In this document: piece by piece, positions 56,480 to 64,000 of the stretch
How the letters are laid out: the number at the start of each line of letters is the position of its first letter
Numbering within the stretch: position 1 is the first letter of the stretch
NCBI RefSeq assembly: GCF_000787575.1
Contig: NW_012236498.1
Location: 68,325 to 132,324, forward strand
Reading direction: 5' to 3'
DNA length: 64,000 bases
Source: Acytostelium subglobosum LB1
Lineage: Eukaryota; Evosea; Eumycetozoa; Acytosteliales; Acytosteliaceae
Position numbers and translations under genes: made by a program
The notes under the pieces: model-generated
Databases searched by the model: none
What the model was told of the DNA's origin: nothing
The model's input: the letters and a program-made list of their open reading frames with translations, nothing else

Positions 56480-59048
56480 ATGAAGTTTGGAAAGAAGCTT
56501 AGATATGAGTGTGTGTCGGAGTGGCGTGCAAAGTATATGGCCTATGGCAAGTTGAAGAAGTGTCTAAGATCACTCTACACATCAAATGGCAAACCACCAA
56601 AGAATAAGAACAAGTCTCGTACATTATCAATCTCATTCTTTGGCAGTGGCAGCGGTGGCAATGGCAATAGTAATGGAGATAGCAGTGGCAGTAACAATGG
56701 AAGTGGAAGTAACAGTCCAATTATGAATAATAGTATGGACCCGGAGAGACAACCTTTGATATCATCATATCAACATCATCACAATGACTCACTACCAATT
56801 GACTTGGCCACACTACCTTCATCAAACGAAGAGAAGGACAAGTTCTTTATATCACGACTGATGGAAGAGTGTGCCATGGTGAACGACTTCTTCCGACTCA
56901 AAGAGAATGACATCATTGGACACTACAACAAACTCACCGAGCATGCGTCAATCGTAAGTATCCCCATTGATTGATCAATTGATTGAATGATCGATCACTC
57001 ACTCAAACAACTTTAGATATTGAAAGAGAAGAATCCAAATCCAAAGTTGTTGAAGAGTATAAGGAGAGCATTTATGGAGATATACCAGGGATTGTCAATG
57101 ATTGAGAACTATGTAACATTGAATCATATGGGATTCCAGAAGATCCTAAAGAAATTCGACAAGTGTGCATCAAAGATTTACAAGGAGACTACATTGTTGG
57201 CAATCGAGAGTGAACCATTCATGGCATCCAATCAATGGAAGAACATGAGGAATGATGTAGAGGTATGTCGTATACATCAATTCCAAAACCATCTCTGGAA
57301 TCATTCCAATATACTAACATCCACTCACTCAATCAATCAATCAATGATTGGAACTATTCCACTCACTCAATCAATCAGCTCCTGTATTGTAAGATATTTG
57401 ATATTGACCGTATATCTACGGCCAAACAGAAGCTCAGCCCAAAGTCTAGCTCAAACTCATCGGACTATCATATGATGAAGCTTGGTCTGGCGATTGGTTG
57501 TACATTGACATTGCTCACATTGCTCATTGTACTGTTCACCAGTGGACATGTCAATGTACATCCGGACTGGGACCGATTCGTCTCGGTCATACCGGTGTTC
57601 CGTGGCGTGGCCCTGCCCATCCTGGCCGTGTGGCTATGGGGCATCAACGTGTGGATCTGGGAGAACCAGCGCGTCAACCACGTGCTCATCTTTGGCCTGG
57701 ACCCCAGGACGACGGTCTGTCATCGAAGGATCTTCAAGACCGCGTCATTCCTCACGTTCATCTTCCTGGCCACCTACTTCCTATTCTGTGGCACCATCAC
57801 TGGCAACTTCACACTGGGTGCCATCCCCGCACAGGTCTACCCAATGGCATTGGTCATCTTCTCGCTGTTGGTCATGCTATTCCCCTTACGATTCTTCCAT
57901 CGCAAGTCACGTCTTGTACTACTCACTACACTTGGCAACGTATTCATCACACCCTTTGGCAGTATCAAGTTCCGTGCACTCTATCTTGGTGATGTCCTAA
58001 CATCGATGGTCAGGACAATCTTTGACTGGGAGTATACTGCTTGTTACTTTATAACTGGAGACTGGGAGGTCAATGGTATGTAGTTTAGTGTTTGTGTGGA
58101 ATATTCCAATCACTCAATCAATTGTCTAACATCAATCAATCAATCCAGATGGAAAGAGATGCAATCGTTCGAATCAGATTGCACTTCCAGTGATCTCTGG
58201 ACTGCCATTGTTATGGCGTATGATGCAATGTATGCTACTATACAGGGAGACACGTAACAAGCTACATCTTGGCAACACTGGCAAATATGCCTTTGGTTTC
58301 TGCGTCGTCCTATTCTCCTCACTTGAGGGCAACTACTCGAGTAAGTACCAGTCCCTGGAACTATCCCAATCACTCAATCACTCACACAATCAATCAAACA
58401 GGATACCCTGAACCATGGACACCTGGTAGGATAGTATGGTGCGTATTGTTTGTGATGGCTACATTGTATATGTATGTATGGGATGTGTTTGTGGATTGGC
58501 GCCTGATGTGGCGCGGATCCCCTCGTCCAATGCTTCGCAAGCATTTGATCTTCAAGAAGTATATGTGGGCCTACTACTACGCCATCATCAGTGACTTGTT
58601 CCTGCGCTTTGCCTGGACCCTGACCGTCACACCATTCGTCTTCAACGTGGGCATCAGCAACGAGCTGTTTGTAACGATACTGGCCACGGTGGAGCTCGTG
58701 CGTCGATTCACCTGGTCCATCTTCCGTGTGGAGAATGAGCACATCCAGAACTCATTGACGTTCCGTGCTTTTGACATCTCCGAGTCGGACGCGTCGTGGA
58801 CTAAGGATGTCGCTGAGAAGGACAAGTCGAAGTTGGCCGCAGTCTCTGGTGTGACCAATGTGAATGCCAATCCCGACACTGACTTTGCCTCGAACAATGA
58901 CAACTGGCAAGAGATATCCAGTCAGTACTATTCCAAGAAGAGCTGGCTGGACAACCTCAAGCAGAAGCTCTTCTCATCCTCCTCCTCGAGATCATCATCA
59001 AGCAAACGAGCCAAAGATGAATCCAACGCTGAGGAGATTGATGATTAA
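56480..59048 (+). CDS. SPX-EXS phosphate exporter, XPR1/SYG1 family
   Basis: Five exons: 56480-56953, 57017-57262, 57379-58075, 58149-58340, 58402-59048; 751 residues. The SPX domain begins MKFGKKLRYECVSEWRAKYM, the canonical start and the reason for choosing this ATG, and continues with EEKDKFFISRLMEECAMVND, KSIRRAFMEIYQGLSMIENY, LNHMGFQKILKKFDKCASK: it holds the Lys/Tyr surface that senses inositol pyrophosphates. A Ser/Gly/Asn insert (about 50-110) interrupts it. The EXS region with about 8-10 spans follows, including FRGVALPILAVWLWGINVWI, FITPFGSIKFRALYLGDVLT, then LPLLWRMMQCMLLYRETRN, IVWCVLFVMATLYMYVWDVF and DLFLRFAWTLTVTPF, ending in the conserved ELVRRFTWSIFRVENEHIQN. The protein should export phosphate across the plasma membrane. 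Ser-rich cytosolic tail. Confidence 0.95.
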
Positions 59049-59158
59049 TCGACTACCGACATAAATACACACTCTGTTACAATCAATCCACATGTCCTGT
59101 TGTTGTTGCTGTTGCCGTTGTCTATCTTGCCGCCACCTGGGGGGCAGCATGATGTACT

Positions 59159-60038
59159 TTATTTCTTCTTCTTTGGTGGAGCTTGTTGCTTTGGTGCTGG
59201 TTTCTTGACCTCCTCTGGCTCTTCCTCCTCTGGCTCATCATCCTCATCATCATCCTCTCCATCATCTTCAAAGTCGGCCATATCGAATTGATCCTCATCA
59301 TCATCGTCATCGGCCAACACACTGAATGGGTCTTGATAAGCATTGATCAACTCCTCGAATGCATCACTGTCTGTATCCTCTGACGATGACAACCAATGCA
59401 ATATAAAGCTCTCCTTTGATGCATCACCATCACTTGTCTCCTTTCTCTTCTTATCATTACCTTTGCTCTTTTGCTATGATTGATTGATTGAGTTAGTGAA
59501 TGAGTCTGACGACGCCACCGACATGATCAACATATCTACTTACTGCTGGCTCCTTCTGCTTATAAGTGATCTTTGCTGGAACTACAATCAATTGATCGTC
59601 TTCACTGTCGAGCTTCTGCTTGATGGTCAGCGCCAGCTGCTTCTCTGTAAAGTAGTTGTTGTCTTTGAAGTTAAAGACGACGGTCTTGGTGATGGCGTCG
59701 TCGGCATAGTCAAAGCTGGCAGAGATCGAGTCGATCAGGTCGACGATCTCCTGGTCCATGGGCTGGAAGTTGGGGATCATGACACGAGTGACGATCGTGC
59801 CCCAGAAGCCTGGCACACCGGCCTTGGCAATCATCTCATCACGTGTCTTATAGTTGGCGGCGAGCTGTGCGTTGTACTTCCTCTCGATCACCACCTGTTT
59901 CTTTCTCTGCTCCTTTGAGATTGCAGACATCTCGTCCTGTATCTTTTTGATATCATTTATAATAGCTTGATCTTTTTCTGATATCTTTGATGTTGGTGCA
60001 GTAGATACTGTTGATGATGATGTTGTTGTAGTTGACAT
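59159..60038 (-). CDS. SET/NAP-family histone chaperone
   Basis: Exon 1 (60038-59544) and exon 2 (59473-59159) join in phase 0; 269 residues. After a Ser/Thr leader, the dimerisation helix (IINDIKKIQDEMSAISKEQR, KKQVVIERKYN) is followed by the NAP earmuff fold: VPGFWGTIVTRVMIPNFQPM, DLIDSISASFDYADDAITK, TVVFNFKDNNYFTEKQLALT. The acidic end (DDDDDEDQFDMADFEDDGED, then EEEEPEEVKK) is that of SET/TAF-I or NAP1. It binds histones H2A-H2B or H3-H4 and aids chromatin assembly, nuclear or shuttling; SET is the nearer match by size and by the short helix. Convergent with the phosphate exporter (110 bases). Confidence 0.88.
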
Positions 60039-60267
60039 CTTGTATATATATATGTTTATATTGTTTATTTGTATGAACAATAACTTTGAACCCAATTAGA
60101 CTCGCACTTCATTCGTTTTTTCAATTCATTTCAACCTTACCTTTGCCCTTGCCCTTACCAAAATCATCAACAACAAGAATATGAATAACAAAATCATAAC
60201 CATATTTATACCATTATACCTATTATCGAATTAATTAATAGACTAGTTAGAAATATAAATAATTATT

Positions 60268-60482
60268 ATGAAGATCAAATCTTCCTCCTCTCTTTTTGAG
60301 TAAGTAAGTTGTAATGAATTATTTAGTACTCTCTAAATCTAACAAACTATTTTATTATTATTAGATCTTCATCAATGATTCCTGAAGAGGCAGTTGTTAA
60401 TGATCGTAGACATCATCATCATCATCATGTAGGAAGATATTCACCACCAGTAGAAACTGACATCTACGACCATGTGTATTAA
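60268..60482 (+). CDS. Small spliced gene encoding a 49-residue protein with a natural His6 run
   Basis: Exon 1 is 60268-60299 (MKIKSSSSLF plus two bases), intron 60300-60364 opens GTAAGT and closes TTAG, and exon 2 is 60365-60482. Product: MKIKSSSSLFESSSMIPEEA, then VVNDRR, six His codons (CATCATCATCATCATCAT), VGRYSPPVETDIYDHVY. Clean splice sites, matching phases and a stop just before the convergent membrane gene (40 bases) support a real gene; the length is short, and no family is known to me. It could also be a non-coding transcript. The Tyr-Asp-His-Val-Tyr end and the PPV segment look like linear motifs. Confidence 0.55.
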
Positions 60483-60521
60483 TAATTATGTTAAAATAAA
60501 TTAATAATTTAATTTATTAAT

Positions 60522-61380
60522 TTAAACTTGGTATACTTGGGGACTATATACAACTGGCTTTGAATCGGTTGTGATTGGTGCTTGACCAGTAGGACTGGAT
60601 AATGTGTAGTAGAACTCATTGGTTGGTGGAGCATATGATGGTGGAGCATCAAAGTATACTGGTGCCATGTTTGGATTGCTCAACATCTTTGAAGCTACAA
60701 TAGATTGTTCATAATCTTGTACTCTTGATTGTTGCTCCTTAAGTGTCATTGCAAGACAGAACAATGACTTGATACCAAATATCTGGAGATTGACAACTGT
60801 AAAGATAATAAGGAATACCATCCAAGATGAATGATCCGTGAGTACTGAACTAATAATGAATACAGAGATTGTAATTGCAAGTACTACAAGTCCATATATC
60901 ATATACTATATATAAAATTAATTAGTAATCAAAAAGAATAAAATAGATAATATACCCAGATAACATACATTAATAATCAACATGACATGTTTGATTGACA
61001 AGGCATACATTCCAAGTGATATACTGAATACATGGGCAATCAATGCTACGCATATTAATGTAAAGTATTCCTCTGCACCTGCAAGGAAGAATAGACATAG
61101 TCCAATAATCTGGGAATTGATAATCGTTTGTTAGTTGAATAAATTTCACCAATGTATCTTGTTAAATGATATATACAAGATGTAGTGAACATAATATGTA
61201 TCCCCATGCTCTGTTGACTCTAATTGATCTTATGGTTGACTCGTCCAAAGTAGCCAAGAGTCCTTCTCCTACATCATAGTAGTTGACTCCATATTGTGGA
61301 AGATTGTTATTGTTGTTGCCCTGTAAGAGAAATGATTTCTCTGTTGGCTCTGTAGTTGGTACAGGTTGATATGTTGTCAT
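60522..61380 (-). CDS. Four-helix membrane protein with Pro/Tyr-rich cytosolic tail
   Basis: Three exons: 61380-61177, 61109-60969, 60905-60522; 242 residues. A hydrophilic N-terminus (MTTYQPVPTTEPTEKSFLLQ) leads to four hydrophobic spans: WGYILCSLHLIIGLCLFFLA; YFTLICVALIAHVFSISLGM; YGLVVLAITISVFIISSVL; WMVFLIIFTVVNLQIFGI. The tail has SPPTxY-like sequence (VYFDAPPSYAPPTNEFYYTL), where PPSY is a PY motif that recruits WW-domain ubiquitin ligases of the Nedd4 type. The family is not recognised; LAPTM or tetraspanin-like topology is possible. The AT-rich codon use resembles the MATE gene's neighbourhood. Endosomal membrane is inferred from the PY motif. Confidence 0.72.
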
Positions 61381-62239
61381 TATTATTATCCTATTCTTTG
61401 GCTTATCTATATTGTGTTATTATCTGTATACTTGATATTATTATCTCTTGTAAGGTAGAAGTGTATAAGATTGTAAAACAACAAGGTATATACTACTATA
61501 AACCAATTATATTATATTATATTATATTATTGTTTACCACCACTATAACAACAACAATGTTTGTGTGTGGTTGTGCTTGTCCATTTAAAGTAATTGCCAA
61601 TTTGAAACGATTCGTCGTGTGTTGTGTTTGTGGTGTTCGTGGTTGTCTTTGGAATTGAACACAGTTAGTTAGTTCGTGTGTGTTTGAGTAAATGTGTAGT
61701 TGGGACATATGCTACGACTTATTCAACTACTATTAAGTTGTATTTGTACAAAGAATAGGACCATGTATAGGGTTAGATATGAGTAATACATTACTCATTC
61801 AATGTACCTCTGGAATAGACTCTTCTAACTGGTTAGTGGGTTTTACACATGCCGAGAGAATGAGATAATCATTTACTGACTTCAAGGGTCTAGTGATTGT
61901 CATTATTCTTTTTATATTGCCAAGTCCGGTCCAAAGGAATTGCCAAAGCTCAATGTAGATGAAATCTACTAGATCCCAAGTTCCAAAGTATATCAGGGAA
62001 CAGAAGAGAAAGAATGATAAAAAACAATGTCGGGATAAGGTTTTTGAACCTACTTTTCTCTTTATAGAAGTGGAATTAAATAATTAATAATATATTATTT
62101 TTATAATATAGTAGCAAGGTTACAATAAAATCATACTTTTATTGAAATAGATTTAAATTATAATATCAAAAGGTCCAATACAAAGAGGTAATTTCTCAAG
62201 TGTAGTTTTTTTTTGGTCATCAAAAAACAAAAGAGAAGA
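61381..62239. other. Spacer before tRNA-Met
   Basis: No coding sequence found. Contains ATT-type runs near 61505-61530 and AT-rich stretches. T-run of the tRNA terminator reads TTTTTT on the minus strand (62222-62227). Confidence 0.5.
62222..62227 (-). terminator. RNA polymerase III terminator of tRNA-Met
   Basis: AAAAAA on the plus strand, that is T6 on the transcript strand, about 12 bases after the tRNA 3' end. Confidence 0.7.
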
Positions 62240-62312
62240 TATCAAGTGGGAGGATTGAACTCACGACCTTAGGATTATGAGACCTACGCTCTGCCAACTG
62301 AGCTAACCTGAT
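62240..62312 (-). tRNA. tRNA-Met (CAU), elongator type
   Basis: Folds as a cloverleaf without intron: acceptor ATCAGGT/ACTTGAT (all pairs, one G-U), position 8-9 TA, D arm GCTC/GAGC, anticodon stem TAGGT with loop CTCATAA (anticodon CAT), T loop TTCAATC and discriminator A. Stretches TAGCTCAGTTGG and TCATAATC, plus AAGGTCGTGAGTTC, equal the eukaryotic elongator tRNA-Met pattern. T stem GTGAG/CTCCC has one T-C mismatch where eukaryotic Met tRNAs pair (GTGAG/CTCAC). B box is GGTCGTGAGTTCAATCC-like but slightly off consensus; T6 terminator follows. It is probably functional but may be weakened. Confidence 0.85.
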
Positions 62313-62385
62313 AACAATAAAAGAAACCACTCGTTGCCACGTTGATTTTGTTAAAAAAAGTTAGGTCCTTGAAGGCCTCCAACGG

Positions 62386-62414
62386 AGCTAACCTGATGAC
62401 AATGAGGGAAACCA
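62386..62414 (-). pseudogene. Relic of tRNA-Met 5' end and flank
   Basis: Matches 62300-62328, the first bases of tRNA-Met plus its 5' flank, at about 24 of 29 positions (GAGCTAACCTGATGACAATG versus GAGCTAACCTGATAACAATA). Past the D stem it diverges (GGTTAGCTC then CGTTGGAGG). No T loop follows, so it cannot be a tRNA. Confidence 0.75.
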
Positions 62415-62504
62415 ATTTAATGATCATCATTAAATTCTACAACAAAATTAATAAAAACCCACACAAAATATTCACACACCTCACCCCTTTTTAAATTATT
62501 CCAT

Positions 62505-64000
62505 TTATTCCTTTGAGCTCTTATTTGGAACAATGTTGGCCAATGAAGGTGATTCATCCACTCTGACATTGATGGTATCACCAGTGTTGGCAGTTGAACA
62601 TTCCTCCTGTAGTACATCATCATTATCCGGTTTGGCAGGAGATGATGAAGATATTGTAATCATATACGCTCCAGAATGTGCCATTGATGATGTCATTAAA
62701 CTGTTATGTGATTGATTGCTACTTATGATTGCACCACCATGACTGGAAGAAACCTCGCTAGACTCTCCAGTACCTGTACTGGCCATCATTGATGATGATG
62801 ACATACTACTATGAGCACTACCTGCCAATGCTGGAACAATAATCTCCATTGGTATCACTTGTGTCTTTGTCCTCTTCTTTGCTCTTTCCACCTCGGTATG
62901 CCATCTGATACATTGTATAAATATACCTAGACCTATTGAGATTGTAACCAATCCTACACAGAGTCCCCACCATAGACCAGTGACGCCAAGATGTGCAGGG
63001 AATGCCAGCGAAACTGACACTGGAATGGTAATGACGTAGAATGCAATCAAGTTGGAGAGTGCACCAATCTTTACACGTCCAAGTCCACGTACTACACCTT
63101 GGAACACTGTTTGAGCTCCATCAAAAACTTGGAACAGAGCTGCAATTGGTAGGATACTACCGGCCATGTTGATTACATCTTCGTTTTGTGTGTAGATCAT
63201 TCCAATCTTGTAACGAGCAGACACCAACACAATGGCCACAATGATATTGGCAATCATTGCAAGTAACAGANCCGACCCAGGCCGCACGCCTTGCTCGATG
63301 CGCTTGATGACCACCAAGTAGTTGGCCAACTCTAACTGCCACTGCCATTGAAATGCCGGAAGATATTTGATAGGTGATGGTTGTAAAGTTATAACAAACG
63401 TTTATGTGCATCCAGACTATGAGTGCTTATTAGTCCAGCCAAGATGGTCAACACTTCAAAGCACCAGCCTTCTGACACATGTTGGAACGTTGCNTGGGAT
63501 ACCAATGGCAAGGTACTCTTTGATGCCCTTGAGTTTGAAACTCTCTCTTGAGAATCCAAACCATGTATCCTTGTGTAATTTGAATACCTTGATATATCCA
63601 ATCATAAGGAAGAATCCAATTATCCTCTATAGTTCATATATTTAATTGATTGATGTTTGGTCAGGTTAGCCATTGTCAGGATGTGTGTGGTCGATCAATC
63701 AATCATATATATATAAAACTTACCGATAAAGATGTGGACAAAGGAGCACCTTTGAATCCCATCCCATGATAACCTCCAACGCCGTAAACTAGGATGAAAC
63801 TGAATAGGACATTAAGGCCATTGACTGCCAGACCAATATAAATGGATGGCATCATCTTTCCTTGTCCTTGCAGATATTTCTGCATGCAAATGGTCATGTT
63901 GTAGAACCATAGACCTGGAATCAGCAGTCTAAGGTTAATTGGTGATGGTTAGTAATCAATCACTATGTATATATCTTTGATCATTTGTAATACTTACAAA
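62505..64000 (-). CDS. MATE-family multidrug/toxin transporter (5' end beyond window)
   Basis: Exons visible: a final 3 bases at 64000-63998, 63928-63724, and 63626-62505. Signature pieces: LQGQGKMMPSIYIGLAVNGL, FGFSRESFKLKGIKEYLAIG, EGWCFEVLTILAGLIS, ISSGISMAVAVRVGQLLGGH with HRARRAA after it, NMAGSILPIAALFQVFDGAQ with TVFQGVVRGLGR, and HLGVTGLWWGLCVGLVTISI, the MATE motifs in order. Na+ or H+ antiport of organic cations and flavonoid-like compounds is the family role. The C-terminus is a Ser-rich cytosolic tail of about 110 residues. Single Ns at 63271 and 63494 interrupt the frame; dropping each N restores it, so they are sequencing artefacts. Another one-base offset near 63405-63412 also breaks the frame and may be an error or a true lesion. 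Confidence 0.85.

Noticed and set aside
61381-62500. Retrotransposon of the TRE type beside tRNA-Met
   Set aside because: Dictyostelid TRE elements insert near tRNA genes, but no reverse-transcriptase or other element coding motif is visible in the flanks; the sequence is plain AT-rich spacer.
1-64000. CRISPR arrays or prokaryotic operons
   Set aside because: The tandem repeats are microsatellites without unique spacers, and genes have introns; this is nuclear eukaryotic DNA.

Overview
The window looks like nuclear DNA of a dictyostelid social amoeba. The evidence is compact genes with short GT-AG introns, introns and spacers full of TTGA/TCAA tetranucleotide runs, poly-Asn/Gln/Ser tracts in proteins, a spore-coat-type cysteine-rich secreted protein, a small protein with an HssA/SigN-type N-terminus, and a member of the large dictyostelid ankyrin-like family. 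Coding regions are richer in G+C at third positions than in Dictyostelium discoideum, so a group 1-3 genus is more likely, but I cannot name the species. There is one scaffold gap (100 N at 11909-12008, plus a lone N at 11905) and two single Ns near the right end.

Layout from left to right. 1-5002: a Munc13-like MUN-domain gene (3' end outside the window) and a spore-coat-like secreted protein, both on the minus strand. 5955-16675: a homeobox factor, an F-box/armadillo-repeat protein and an unknown 478-residue protein, all minus, with long repeat-rich spacers. 16824-21517: a possible PD-(D/E)XK protein (minus), then a DUF4286 protein and a DEAD-box RNA helicase (plus). 21518-23937: decayed gene-like sequence with a diverged internal duplication. 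23938-30000: a METTL2/6-like tRNA methyltransferase and an ankyrin-like protein (minus), an unusually AT-rich P-loop ATPase gene (plus), and the small HssA/SigN-like gene (minus). 30542-39450: a BAR-domain protein with NPF motifs, a MIF4G-domain protein and an MCRS1 homologue, all minus.

39723-48112: a phospholipase B-like enzyme and a small unknown protein (plus), then an eight-helix membrane protein and an F-box/PH/RhoGAP protein (minus). 48912-59048: TRAPPC11 and the RNA polymerase III subunit RPC9 (plus), Rtf1 of the Paf1 complex (minus), and an SPX-EXS phosphate exporter of the XPR1 family (plus). 59159-64000: a SET/NAP histone chaperone (minus), a 49-residue spliced gene (plus), a four-helix membrane protein (minus), tRNA-Met(CAU) with a relic of its 5' end nearby, and a MATE transporter (minus, 5' end outside the window).

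There are no operons. The genes are housekeeping or developmental, several arranged as divergent pairs (MCRS1/PLB, RhoGAP/TRAPPC11, Rtf1/XPR1) or close convergent pairs (RPC9/Rtf1, XPR1/NAP). Exon models were made by hand from splice signals and frame continuity, and the exon phases add up for every complete gene listed. The least explained items are the AT-rich ATPase island, the long hairpin at 44505-44597, the decayed region, the homeobox protein's second conserved domain, and the small spliced gene.
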